Source of the DNA: Pirellulales bacterium
GTDB taxonomy: Bacteria; Planctomycetota; Planctomycetia; Pirellulales; JACPPG01
DNA length: 64,000 nucleotides
NCBI GenBank assembly: GCA_035546535.1
Contig: DASZWQ010000204.1
Coordinates: forward strand, 1 to 64,000
Reading direction: 5' to 3'
This document shows positions 1-7,956 of this stretch, piece after piece; position 1 is the first letter of the stretch; each line of letters begins with the position of its first letter. The notes below the pieces were generated by a model, which did no database searches, was not told the DNA's origin, and worked only from the letters and a program-made list of their open reading frames with translations. A program made the translations under genes and the position numbers.

Positions 1-235
1 GTACCAGGTGCTCGGTCTCGAAGAGGTACAAAAGCTCGCCGAGCCAGTCGAACAGCAGATAATCCGGAGCAGCGGCCGACACTTCGATCTTCTTCTCCTG
101 GATGAGTCGCACTTCGTCCAGGTTCGCGATGATGATCGAAAGCAATCCGCGCGCGGCGTCCACAAGCAGCGTCTCAAGGTCGGGCGCCGTGACGCGCAGG
201 CCGAGATCGGCCGTATGCTCGAAGATCTCGTACAT
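1..235 (-). CDS. Archease, N-terminal part (cut by window edge)
   Basis: The first 78 residues read on the minus strand begin MYEIFEHTADLGLRVTAP, which carries the His-Thr-Ala-Asp start typical of archease. Archease is the small cofactor that activates the RNA ligase RtcB by helping its guanylylation (family knowledge). The start is the ATG at 235; an in-frame stop lies two codons upstream (239-241), so no longer start is possible. The preceding gene on the same strand ends 24 bases away, so the two are probably co-transcribed. The C-terminal half, with the remaining metal ligands, lies outside the window; a neighbouring rtcB beyond the edge is likely but unseen. Confidence 0.82.
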   Translation of the reverse strand, partial: MYEIFEHTADLGLRVTAPDLETLLVDAARGLLSIIIANLDEVRLIQEKKIEVSAAAPDYLLFDWLGELLYLFETEHLV

Positions 236-259
236 GAATCAGTTCGTGCGCGCTTGCGC

Positions 260-1264
260 TCAGTCGCCCGTCGGCTTGACCAGCACGCGGCCCGCCACCT
301 GGCCGGCCAGAATCTGCTCGACCTTGGCGCCCAGCTCGCGGAAGCCAATCTCGGTCGCCAGCCGCGGCAGGCAGGCGGGCTTCCAATCCGTGGCCAGGTG
401 CTGCCACAACTTGCGGCGCGTGGCCATCGGGCATTCCGCCGAATCGATGCCGGCCAGATCGACGCCGCGCAGGATGAACGGAAACACGGTCAGCTTGAGC
501 GCCGTTCCCGCCACGAGTCCGCACGCCGCGACGCAGCCGGCCCGATCGAGCGAGCGCACCACGGTCGAAAGCGTGTCACCGCCGACGGTATCAACGGCGG
601 CAACCCACCGCGCCGGCAAGAGCGGCTTGTCGCTTGTGTCGACCACTTCTTCGCGGGAGATGATTTCTGCCGCGCCCGCCATTCTCAGCATGTCGTGGCT
701 GGCCGGCTTGCCGCTCGAGGCGACGACCGTGTATCCGGCCTTCGCCAAGAGCGCCACCGAAATGATGCCCACGCCACCGCTTGCGCCGGTGACGAGCACC
801 TTGCCGCTCTCGGGCTTGATGCCGTGATGGATGATCGCTGCCACGCTTTGCGCCGCGGTGAAACCGGCGGTGCCATAGATCATGCTCTCGCGCAGCGTGA
901 GACCTGCCGGCAGTGGTACGACCCAGCCGGCCGGCACGCGCACGTATTCCGAAAAGCCTCCCCAGGTGTTTTGCCCCAAGTCGTAACCGGTGACGAGCAC
1001 TTCCTGTCCTGGGCGGAATTCTGCCGAACGACTATCAACGACCGCGCCGGCGGCGTCGATGCCGGGGATGTGCGGATATTTTCGAGTCACGCCGGGCCGG
1101 CCCGCGGCCGAAAGCCCATCCTTGAAATTCAGCGAGGAATAGGCGACCCGGATCAACACGTCGCCGGCGGGCAGTTCGTCGATCGCCTTATTGGTTATCT
1201 CGGCATGGGCTTTGCCCGCTTCGTCCTTCGTGACGAAATAGCAACGAAACCGATCGGGGGTCAT
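260..1264 (-). CDS. acuI: AcuI/YhdH-type NADPH-dependent acrylyl-CoA reductase (MDR family)
   Basis: This 334-aa protein belongs to the YhdH/YhfP/AcuI branch of the zinc-free medium-chain reductases. The family reduces acryloyl-CoA or related enoyl compounds with NADPH in the cytosol. An N-terminal GroES-like half with YSSLNFKDGL (about 42-51) is followed by a Rossmann half with TGASGGVG at about 149-156. No structural zinc Cys cluster is seen, as expected. The length matches the usual 325-335 aa. I chose the ATG at 1264 rather than the upstream 1312 because GGAG sits six bases before it and homology begins there (CYFVTKDE). It lies directly upstream of archease, with no obvious functional link. 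The exact substrate is not proven by sequence. Confidence 0.85.
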   Translation of the reverse strand: MTPDRFRCYFVTKDEAGKAHAEITNKAIDELPAGDVLIRVAYSSLNFKDGLSAAGRPGVTRKYPHIPGIDAAGAVVDSRSAEFRPGQEVLVTGYDLGQNTWGGFSEYVRVPAGWVVPLPAGLTLRESMIYGTAGFTAAQSVAAIIHHGIKPESGKVLVTGASGGVGIISVALLAKAGYTVVASSGKPASHDMLRMAGAAEIISREEVVDTSDKPLLPARWVAAVDTVGGDTLSTVVRSLDRAGCVAACGLVAGTALKLTVFPFILRGVDLAGIDSAECPMATRRKLWQHLATDWKPACLPRLATEIGFRELGAKVEQILAGQVAGRVLVKPTGD

Positions 1265-1377
1265 GTTCAACTCCGGCTGACGAGCAAAGATGTGTCTTGG
1301 CGACGTGTCCACCGCTCAAGGTAGAAGCTGTAAGCCGTCGATGCAAATTGATACGCCTCTCAGGACGCGCCGATTCG

Positions 1378-1405
1378 TTGACACCCCCCCTGGTGGCCCT
1401 ATAAT
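1378..1405 (+). promoter_or_regulatory. Consensus sigma-70 promoter of trxA
   Basis: TTGACA at 1378-1383 and TATAAT at 1400-1405 are both perfect consensus hexamers, separated by 16 bases. Transcription should start near 1412, giving a leader of about 60 bases before the thioredoxin ATG. GGAG at 1461-1464 is the ribosome binding site. Confidence 0.85.
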
Positions 1406-1473
1406 TTCCACACGGAAACGAAAAAAACCAACACGGCGGTGACCTCCGCCGAACGATTTACGGAGAAAAAATC

Positions 1474-1803
1474 ATGGCCGGCAACGTCAGCGAATTCACC
1501 GACGCGAATTTCCAGAGTGAAGTCATCGACAGCGCGAGCCCCGTGCTCGTGGATTTCTGGGCTCCGTGGTGCGGTCCTTGCCGCATGATCGCTCCGCTGG
1601 TCGAAGAATTGGCCACCGAATACAAGGGGGCCGTGAAGATCGGCAAAATCAACATCGACGACAGCCCCAGCGCCGCCACCCAATACGGCGTCAGCAGCAT
1701 CCCCACGTTGATGATCTTCAAGGGGGGCGAGGTCGTCGACCGGTTCGTGGGCGTGCAGCCGAAGAGCCGCTTGCAACAAGCTCTCGAAGCGGCCAAGGGC
1801 TGA
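1474..1803 (+). CDS. trxA: Thioredoxin
   Basis: This is a 109-aa classical thioredoxin, the cytosolic dithiol reductant for ribonucleotide reductase, peroxiredoxins and other disulfide substrates. The active site WCGPC has its cysteines at 33 and 36, the fold-stabilising Asp is in VDFWAPW, and the cis-proline is in SSIPTLM. The length is standard. It is monocistronic by appearance: a perfect consensus promoter lies upstream and a strong intrinsic terminator 26 bases after the stop. No signal peptide is present, so it acts in the cytoplasm. Confidence 0.97.
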   Translation: MAGNVSEFTDANFQSEVIDSASPVLVDFWAPWCGPCRMIAPLVEELATEYKGAVKIGKINIDDSPSAATQYGVSSIPTLMIFKGGEVVDRFVGVQPKSRLQQALEAAKG

Positions 1804-1828
1804 TTGCCGGTCGCTCTCTCGAATTCTC

Positions 1829-1858
1829 AAAGCGGGCCTGCGGGCCCGCTTTCGTTTT
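1829..1858 (+). terminator. Rho-independent terminator of trxA
   Basis: AAAGCGGGCC (1829-1838) pairs with GGCCCGCTTT around a TGCG loop, and a T-rich tail (CGTTTT) follows. It lies just after the trxA stop. Confidence 0.88.
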
Positions 1859-2016
1859 AATGCTGGCGCTGCGCGCAGCGCCCTCACGTGATCGGTTTAT
1901 GCTCGATTTGCGCCCGTGGGCGAGCCGATGACCTGAAAGTGGCGAACTCTCGCCGCTTGTGCGGTGCGATCTACCGCACGATCGTCATTTAGGCCACCAC
2001 GAAACCGGGCGGCCGC

Positions 2017-3591
2017 ATGTCGGAATCGATCCAGGTTCGCACGACCAACGTTGCGACGACAAGCGGGGGCGCGCCCCTGCCGGCCGGTGCGCGCGTTGAC
2101 GCTGCGCACGTGCTGGGCTCTGGCCCGCCCGCTGCCGATGATGCGGTCGCGGCAGCAACGGGCGGCCCCGTGGGTCGGCCGTTAAACGGTGCCACCGCTG
2201 GCGTGACCGACGCCGGTGCGATGCCCACGGCCGGCGATGCGCTGCAAATCGCGCAGCTCTTGGCCTATCTGCGCGTGCAAGGACGGCAGCTCGCGCAACT
2301 ACTGCAACAGCGGCAACACGATCTCGATCGCCGCGAGGCGCAGCAACACGCCCAGGCCGCAGAACTGGAGAACCAGATGCGTGCGGCGCGCGTCTGGCTC
2401 GAAGCACGGCAGCAGGAATTGACGGAACGCGAGCAGCAACTCGCCTCGCGCGAGCGCGCCACGGCCGAGGCGGGCTCGCGCCTGTCGGCCGCCGAGGCCT
2501 ACCATGCTTCGGCGCAGCGCGAACTCGTCGACGACTTGCGCCGCCGCGAAGGTGAGCTGGAGCGCGGCCGCGCGGAGCTCGAACGCAATCGGGCGCGACT
2601 GGAAAACCAGGCCCAGTTGCAACAAACCGCGCACCGCGAGCTGGCCGAACGCCGTGAAGCCGAGCACAACCGCATCGTGCGCTGTCGTCAGCAGCTCGAT
2701 CAGGATCGTGCCGCGAGCATGAACATCGTGCGGCAAGGGCTGGCGGCCCTGGAAAAGCGGCGCGTGGCCGTCGAGCAAGAAGCAGCCGCCGTCGAGCGCC
2801 GCCGCGCCGAACTGGCCGAAATCGCCCGCCGCCCCAGTCCCGAACAAATCCGCATGACTCGCGCAAGCGCCGAGTTGGCCGATCGGCTGGCAGCGCGCGA
2901 CGAGCAGCTCACGGCTGCCGAGCGGCTGCAAGTTGCCGCCGAAGCCGAGCTCGCGGCGATTCGCCGTGATTTGGACCACCAGCGCGAACAACTGGCCCGC
3001 TTCGCACGCAGCGAAAGGCAACGACTGGTCGAGAGCGAACGGAAATCCAAGGCCGAGATCGCCGCCGAGCGCGAGACTCTCACGCGGCAGCGGCAGCAAT
3101 TGGACCAGCGGCAGGCACACCTCGAACGGCTGCGCGCGGAACTTGCCGAAGTCCACCAGGCGGCGCTCGACTCGCGCCTCGTGGCCGAGGAAACGCTCGT
3201 ACACCTGGCCGGCGCCGCGGCTCCGCCGGAAGTCGCCCGGGCTTTGGCGGAAACACGTGCGCGGGTGGCCGACCAATGGCGCTTGGCCGCGGGCCGCCTT
3301 GCCGATGAGCGCGCGACGCTTTCGGCCATGACCGCCGATCTGGCCATGCAGTCGAAAAAGCTCGTGACGCAGCGCGACGAGCTATCGGCCTGGGCCGAAC
3401 GCCGGCAAGCGGAGTTCGACTATCAGGCTTCGTTGCTCTCGCAGCGCGAAGACGAGCTTGGCAATCGCGAACGGGCGCTGGATCGCGAGCGCGAAGAATG
3501 GGATCAGGCGCGCCTCGCCTTCGAGCAGCAATTGCGCAGCGCCGCGGCTAAGCTGCGCGAAATGAACGACGAGCGCCGCGCGAGCGCGTAA
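2017..3591 (+). CDS. Large coiled-coil protein of unknown function
   Basis: The 524-aa protein has an Ala/Gly/Thr-rich, probably disordered start (about 1-75). After that it is almost wholly charged heptad sequence rich in E, R, Q, L and A to the C terminus, with repeated blocks such as LERGRAELERNRARLENQ. No signal peptide, membrane segment or enzymatic motif is visible, so it is probably an intracellular structural or scaffold protein. SMC-like nucleotide-binding ends are absent. Long antisense open frames exist across the gene, but these are a by-product of the biased codon composition. The start ATG follows a stretch with no strong Shine-Dalgarno. I cannot name a function; the best description is a planctomycete coiled-coil protein. 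Confidence 0.8.
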   Translation: MSESIQVRTTNVATTSGGAPLPAGARVDAAHVLGSGPPAADDAVAAATGGPVGRPLNGATAGVTDAGAMPTAGDALQIAQLLAYLRVQGRQLAQLLQQRQHDLDRREAQQHAQAAELENQMRAARVWLEARQQELTEREQQLASRERATAEAGSRLSAAEAYHASAQRELVDDLRRREGELERGRAELERNRARLENQAQLQQTAHRELAERREAEHNRIVRCRQQLDQDRAASMNIVRQGLAALEKRRVAVEQEAAAVERRRAELAEIARRPSPEQIRMTRASAELADRLAARDEQLTAAERLQVAAEAELAAIRRDLDHQREQLARFARSERQRLVESERKSKAEIAAERETLTRQRQQLDQRQAHLERLRAELAEVHQAALDSRLVAEETLVHLAGAAAPPEVARALAETRARVADQWRLAAGRLADERATLSAMTADLAMQSKKLVTQRDELSAWAERRQAEFDYQASLLSQREDELGNRERALDREREEWDQARLAFEQQLRSAAAKLREMNDERRASA

Positions 3592-3627
3592 CGGCCGTCG
3601 CGCAGGGACGCCCTAGCCCCGACCAAT

Positions 3628-4584
3628 CTAACGGGCCCGTGCCCTGCGACGCGCCTGCGTCTTGTCGGTCGCGACGCTATCGCCGGCGGCGTCCTTACCG
3701 GAAGCGCCCTTACCGGAAGCACTAGCCTGGGCGTCGTCGGCCAGCCCTCCTTCGCTCTTGGGCGTTTCGCCGGGGCTCTTGGCCGGAGTTCCAGGATTCT
3801 CGGCCGCCAGCTTCATCGATTCGTTGGCAATCGACATGGCCGATCGCAACTGTTCTTCGCTGAAATACGGTTCGCTGGGCCCGACGACGTTTTCGATCCG
3901 CTTCGCCGCCAGAGCGTCCCAGTTCATGCCGCTATTCAGGTACCAGGCCGCGGCTTGCGCGGCGCGCTGGTCGATCTTGCCCGCGCCCACCAGCGCGCAC
4001 AGCTCGCGAACGCCTTCTTTCACCTTGGCGTCACTGATGCGCATGATGCGATAAGCCATGGCAGGACGCGGCTCGGGCTTGCCGTGTTCGAGACAGACGC
4101 AGGTGACTTTGAATTTGCCGACCTTCTCGGCCGGAACATTGAACATGCCGCCCCCCATGCCACCCATGCCACCCATCATGCCGCCACCCATACCGCCGCC
4201 CATTCCACCCATGCCACCGCCCATCATCTGACCGCCCATGCCCGGACGTGCACCACCACCACCGAGGCCGCCGCCCAGTTGCGCGAGCACGGGCGCGGCC
4301 GCGAAAGCGGCAGGCAGTTTCACGTTGAGAGGCTTCTTCGTCTTGTTCGTGATGGTGACGTTGGCCTGCGACGAATCTTTCGGAATGAACTTCACGTCAA
4401 TCTGACCTGCGTCGATCGCATCGAACAGATCGACCGAGGGATCGTCCGGATTGAACTTGCCGGCGCCGGCTTTTGCCTTGCTCTGGGCCTGGGCCGCGTT
4501 TACGCCAAATGCCAGAGTCGTCACGGCGATCGCAAGCGCGACGGCGCGCAGATAGGTTCCCGTACTGGTAGCGGTCGTGGTCAT
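3628..4584 (-). CDS. Secreted protein with a Gly/Met-rich segment
   Basis: The 318-aa product starts at the ATG at 4584, preceded by AAGGG at a good distance; the longer frame to 4629 would put a charged tail before the signal peptide. Residues 1-34 form a signal peptide ending AQAQ. The middle (about 103-150) is a run of GGM/GGG repeats, close to pure Gly and Met. A conserved-looking block with CVCLEHGKPEPRPAMAYRIM follows, then an alpha-helical region. The C-terminal 70 residues are a low-complexity Ala/Ser/Lys tail ending in Arg repeats. Met-rich segments can bind copper(I), but this is only a possibility here. Function unknown; probably periplasmic. Confidence 0.8.
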   Translation of the reverse strand: MTTTATSTGTYLRAVALAIAVTTLAFGVNAAQAQSKAKAGAGKFNPDDPSVDLFDAIDAGQIDVKFIPKDSSQANVTITNKTKKPLNVKLPAAFAAAPVLAQLGGGLGGGGARPGMGGQMMGGGMGGMGGGMGGGMMGGMGGMGGGMFNVPAEKVGKFKVTCVCLEHGKPEPRPAMAYRIMRISDAKVKEGVRELCALVGAGKIDQRAAQAAAWYLNSGMNWDALAAKRIENVVGPSEPYFSEEQLRSAMSIANESMKLAAENPGTPAKSPGETPKSEGGLADDAQASASGKGASGKDAAGDSVATDKTQARRRARAR

Positions 4585-4875
4585 GGCGAACACCCTTTTT
4601 GCGCAGTTCTCTCTCGTTCCGAACTCCACCCTTGGCCCGCCGTCTGCCGGCGGCGCAAGAGGCCCTTCAACCTATTGAGACTAATCGGCTTCGGGGCAAA
4701 AGCCAAGCAAAATAGGGTTTTCAGCGCTGAATCCGGCCCATTTCTCAAGCCAAGCACTGCCAGGGCCGGCACCTACGCCCCCTCGACGTCCGTGACCTTC
4801 CGAAAATGCCGGGCGGGGCACAGCCGCCCGATGACCTAAAGCGCCGGACCGCCATTTACCGGTTCGACGAGAAGG

Positions 4876-5853
4876 TCAGTCGTTTGACCGACCCCGAAGA
4901 CGATCGTTCAATATGTCGTCGACCGTTTTACTTTGCAGATCCTGTAGCCGGTAGCGAACTTTCTCATCATTGGGCCCGACAATATACCGATCCTTATCCC
5001 GTGCGTCGTAAACCGCGGTACGCGTCGGAAATTCGATCTCAAAATCTGATGGAGCGATTTCAGGATTCAGGTTCACCAGCACGGCGTGTATCGTTCGGGA
5101 CATCATTAACTTCCCATGCGGGAATTCCGTGACCCATTTCCATCGCATGGGGACCGTCTCGCCGTGAACGTCGCGGTATTCAATATCCCATTGTATTCGA
5201 ATGTGTTCATTCTCATCCGTCATGCGTTGCACCGTGAGATCAGCGGGGCTTACATACAGGACGCGTTTCAATGTCCCATCAATCCCCGTCCCGCGGCTAA
5301 GCACGTAAACGTTCTGACCATTCAACTCCCCACTTTTCGAAGCCCAACCCGAAGACCGTCCAGCCTCAAGCGATCCAAGGATCTTTGTCGGGCGGAACGC
5401 ACATAGGACTGGATCGGTGTTGCAATTATTGGCGTTCAGCGTTTCCGTAACGTCCCGGCGGTCAATGTGCGCGACAGGGTCAAATCGTTTTGAGGTGCTG
5501 AGACGCATTCCCACTTCACCATTGAAGGTCAGGACTTGCGTATCCTCGCCCTTTGTTTCTTCCATGCGGAGTTTATCTCCCTCCATGAGGACTCTCCACT
5601 TGCCAGACCAGCTCGCATGAGCGCCGTTGTGCCGGTCCACAACGTCCTCTTTCCACTGCACCTCCAAGCGGTGGAACGTCGCGTCCTTTGCTCGATAGCG
5701 CTCTCGTAATGCGTCAAGACGGATCGGCCGGAGTTCGCCGGCATTTGCCAGATCTTCCGCGGTGAGTCGGAGAGTCAGCGCGGCGGCGCCCCACAGAGCG
5801 ACCGGCAGCCAACTGAGCACGCTCCGAGCGCCTGAACGTTTTAATGTCCTCAT
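4876..5853 (-). CDS. Secreted LolA-like protein of unknown function
   Basis: The 325-aa protein has a hydrophobic N-terminal segment (about 11-32) that looks like a signal peptide. The body is rich in beta strands, reminiscent of the LolA/LolB-like fold: alternating strands such as WSGKWRVLMEGDKLRMEE, then VYVLSRGTGIDGTLKRVLYV. Such proteins are abundant in planctomycete secretomes and their roles are mostly unknown. GGGAG ten bases before the ATG at 5853 supports this start. The gene has somewhat lower GC than its neighbours. Lipoprotein carriage is a guess from fold only; there is no lipobox. Confidence 0.72.
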   Translation of the reverse strand: MRTLKRSGARSVLSWLPVALWGAAALTLRLTAEDLANAGELRPIRLDALRERYRAKDATFHRLEVQWKEDVVDRHNGAHASWSGKWRVLMEGDKLRMEETKGEDTQVLTFNGEVGMRLSTSKRFDPVAHIDRRDVTETLNANNCNTDPVLCAFRPTKILGSLEAGRSSGWASKSGELNGQNVYVLSRGTGIDGTLKRVLYVSPADLTVQRMTDENEHIRIQWDIEYRDVHGETVPMRWKWVTEFPHGKLMMSRTIHAVLVNLNPEIAPSDFEIEFPTRTAVYDARDKDRYIVGPNDEKVRYRLQDLQSKTVDDILNDRLRGRSND

Positions 5854-5899
5854 CCGAAGTTCTCCCGAGCACGATTGGGAGTTCCACGAGACACGACTC

Positions 5900-6319
5900 T
5901 TACGGAATCACATCCGGCTCGACCTGATAGCCGTCGGCCAAGGCATTGGTCGAGTTGAACATCGCCACCACCGCCATCAGTTCGCCGAGGCCTTCGTCGT
6001 CGAGGCCGAGCTTTTTGACCGCCGCCGTGTGTGAGTTGACGCAGTAAGAGCAGCCGTTGGTGGCCGAGACCGCCAGCGCGATCATCTCCTTTGTCAGCGC
6101 GTCGAGCCGGCCCGGCGCCATCGTGACTTTCAGACGCGTCCAGATCTGTTCCAACAGCGGGGGATGCGTGGCCAGCGTCTTCCACAGGTTCGGCACGAAG
6201 TCGATCTTCTTCGTGGCCTTGATATCGTCGTAGATTTCCCGCACGCGGCCGGTCGCCGCCGACTCTTCGACCATCGCGACCGTGGCGGGTCCGGGTTTTT
6301 TGGTATCTCGCGCTGACAT
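5900..6319 (-). CDS. Carboxymuconolactone decarboxylase (AhpD-like) family protein
   Basis: This 139-aa, all-helical protein carries the CMD-domain signature EMIALAVSATNGCSYCVNSH: the CxxC pair and the following His are the redox and proton-relay residues of AhpD-like alkylhydroperoxidases. The intact CSYC motif points to a peroxidase or thiol-redox function rather than lactone decarboxylation. GGGAG before the ATG at 6319 supports the start. The next gene in the same direction (5853-4876) begins 47 bases later, so the two may share a transcript although they have no evident shared role. Confidence 0.88.
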   Translation of the reverse strand: MSARDTKKPGPATVAMVEESAATGRVREIYDDIKATKKIDFVPNLWKTLATHPPLLEQIWTRLKVTMAPGRLDALTKEMIALAVSATNGCSYCVNSHTAAVKKLGLDDEGLGELMAVVAMFNSTNALADGYQVEPDVIP

Positions 6320-6416
6320 GAGACTTACTCCCGAAAGCGACGCGGTTGGCTATGAGATGACCTTCGGCGTGCAATTTAGCACTGGCCAAGAATTCCAGGT
6401 ACCAGAATTGCATACC

Positions 6417-6476
6417 AGCCCGAAGCGCCAGCGAGGGATCCGACGAAGTCCCTACCCCTCGCTAGCGCTTCGGGCT
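6417..6476. repeat. Palindromic intergenic repeat (type A)
   Basis: Two 21-base arms, 6417-6437 and 6456-6476, are inverted copies with one mismatch (core AGCCCGAAGCG). A half copy of the same sequence sits at 43785-43805. It behaves like a dispersed REP-type element. Confidence 0.8.
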
Positions 6477-6525
6477 AATAAACACTCGCGAATATCAAGT
6501 CTGAGAGAGTCGCCGTTGACGTTTG

Positions 6526-6615
6526 CCCCTCACCCTGCCCTCTCCCGCCCTCTCCCGCCTCTCCCGGCGGGAGAGGGTTTAAACTTCCGGCGTTGCCCTC
6601 GCCCGGTGGGAGAGG
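6526..6615. repeat. Dispersed repeat (type B, CCCTCTCCC/GGGAGAGGG)
   Basis: A C-rich segment, GCCCCTCACCCTGCCCTCTC and following, folds on GGGAGAGGG arms. A second copy in reverse orientation lies at 29099-29140 between nuoB and sufC. With the type A repeat it fills the 310-base gap 6320-6631, where I see no gene. Confidence 0.75.
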
Positions 6616-6631
6616 GTGTTAGAGTCTGGCA

Positions 6632-7906
6632 TCAATGCGCGGTGGGAATGAGTTCCACGCACACCAGCTCCGCATCATCCCGGGCAAAGACGTGTCGGCC
6701 GGCGTAGGCCGGGTGGGCCCAGGTCGGGCCGATGATTTTGGTGCGCGATTGCTCTTCGTATCCTTGCGGCGTGAAGCGGGCCAGCACCAGTTCGCCCTCG
6801 GCGTTGAGCGAGATCGTCCGGTCGCTATCCCCCAGCCATACCATCGTGACCTGTGGGTTGCGGCCGCGCGGCGTAAGGCGATTGCCATCGTCCCAGAGTT
6901 TCTTGCCCGTCGCCATTTCGAAGCACGTCACGCCCAATTGCTTGTCGAGCGAGTAAACAAAACCGTTGCGCTCCAGAGGCTGCGACATCAGCCCGCGCAG
7001 TTGCTTCGTGTCCTCCCAGGCCAACTCGGCATCGGCCGGTCCTTGCCCCAGGCGAACCATCTTCGAACCTTCCCAGTAGCCGGTGACGAATACCAGGTCG
7101 TCGCGAACGATCGGTGTGGCGATCGACACGCCATAGGTCACCTTGTAGGGAATCTGCCAATCGACGTGTCCCGAGTCGAGCGTGATGCCAACGACATTTT
7201 CCGGCGTCCAGCCGACAAGCTGCGGGCCGTGGCTGCGGTTGACGATGATCGGCGTGGCATAACCGGCCGGGTCGTTGCTCGCGCGCCATACCTCTTTTCC
7301 CGTCGCACGATCAAAAGCCACGAACGACCCGCCAGGAACGCCCACGTGGACGATCACCAGGTTTTTCCAAACGACGGGCGAGGCCGACAGTCCCCAGTCG
7401 GGAATCTTGGCCTGCATCTCGGCCACGCAATCGTGCGACCACAGCGACTTGCCGGTGGCGGCATCCAGGCACAACACATGCCCGAGCGCGCCCAGCGTAT
7501 AGACGCGGCCTTCATGAATCGTGGGCGCTGCGCGCGGGCCGTTTCCGTAATCGAGCTTGCCGTACTCGACCGGGTATTCGTGCTTCCAAAGTTGCCGGCC
7601 GGTCGCCGCATCAAACGCCAACACGCGTTCGACCTCGACCGGTTCGCGTTGCCGGTCCATGATCAGCACGCGACCGTCGGCGACGCTCACGCCGGCATAT
7701 CCGCCGCCGATCGGTTGCCGCCAGACGGTCTTCAAACCATCGGCTGGCCAAACCTCGGGCAGCGGCGGCGCGTGCCAGGTGCCATCGCCGCGCGGCCCAC
7801 GCCAGCGGGGCCAATCTTCGGCCGACGCGATCACAGCGGCGCACAGCGCAGCTAGGAACGCGAATACGCCAAGTAGCCTGGGCAGCAAGTTTGCCTTCAA
7901 CCACAT
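6632..7906 (-). CDS. Secreted PQQ-like beta-propeller protein
   Basis: The 424-aa product has a signal peptide (about 1-28, ending ASA) directly followed by DWPRWRGPRGDG, the hallmark start of planctomycete PQQ-binding-like WD propellers. Several blades show the motif AFDAATGRQLWKHEY or close variants (CLDAATGKSLW, AFDRATGKEVW, CFEMATGKKLW). These repeats bind PQQ in some dehydrogenases, but this subfamily lacks clear catalytic residues, so it may be a structural or substrate-binding propeller. The start is the ATG at 7906; frame upstream of it is low-quality Arg-rich sequence lying under the neighbouring DUF1501 gene. The DUF1501 gene ends 50 bases upstream on the same strand and the pair is probably one unit. 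The start codon is embedded in a palindrome. Confidence 0.87.
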   Translation of the reverse strand: MWLKANLLPRLLGVFAFLAALCAAVIASAEDWPRWRGPRGDGTWHAPPLPEVWPADGLKTVWRQPIGGGYAGVSVADGRVLIMDRQREPVEVERVLAFDAATGRQLWKHEYPVEYGKLDYGNGPRAAPTIHEGRVYTLGALGHVLCLDAATGKSLWSHDCVAEMQAKIPDWGLSASPVVWKNLVIVHVGVPGGSFVAFDRATGKEVWRASNDPAGYATPIIVNRSHGPQLVGWTPENVVGITLDSGHVDWQIPYKVTYGVSIATPIVRDDLVFVTGYWEGSKMVRLGQGPADAELAWEDTKQLRGLMSQPLERNGFVYSLDKQLGVTCFEMATGKKLWDDGNRLTPRGRNPQVTMVWLGDSDRTISLNAEGELVLARFTPQGYEEQSRTKIIGPTWAHPAYAGRHVFARDDAELVCVELIPTAH

Positions 7907-7925
7907 GCTCACGCGAGCGTGAGCA
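7904..7925. repeat. GCTCACGC/GCGTGAGC palindrome over a start codon
   Basis: GCTCACGC and GCGTGAGC are perfect arms around a two-base centre; the outer CAT is the start codon of the PQQ gene on the minus strand. The same palindrome occurs at 49238-49261. Confidence 0.75.
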
Positions 7926-7956
7926 GGACACCCGGAGTTGTGGCTGTGGCAGAGCA

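Noticed and set aside
2299-3276. Long antisense open frame across the coiled-coil gene
   Set aside because: Codon bias of the plus-strand gene keeps it open; no domain, no SD, and the plus-strand product has clear heptads.
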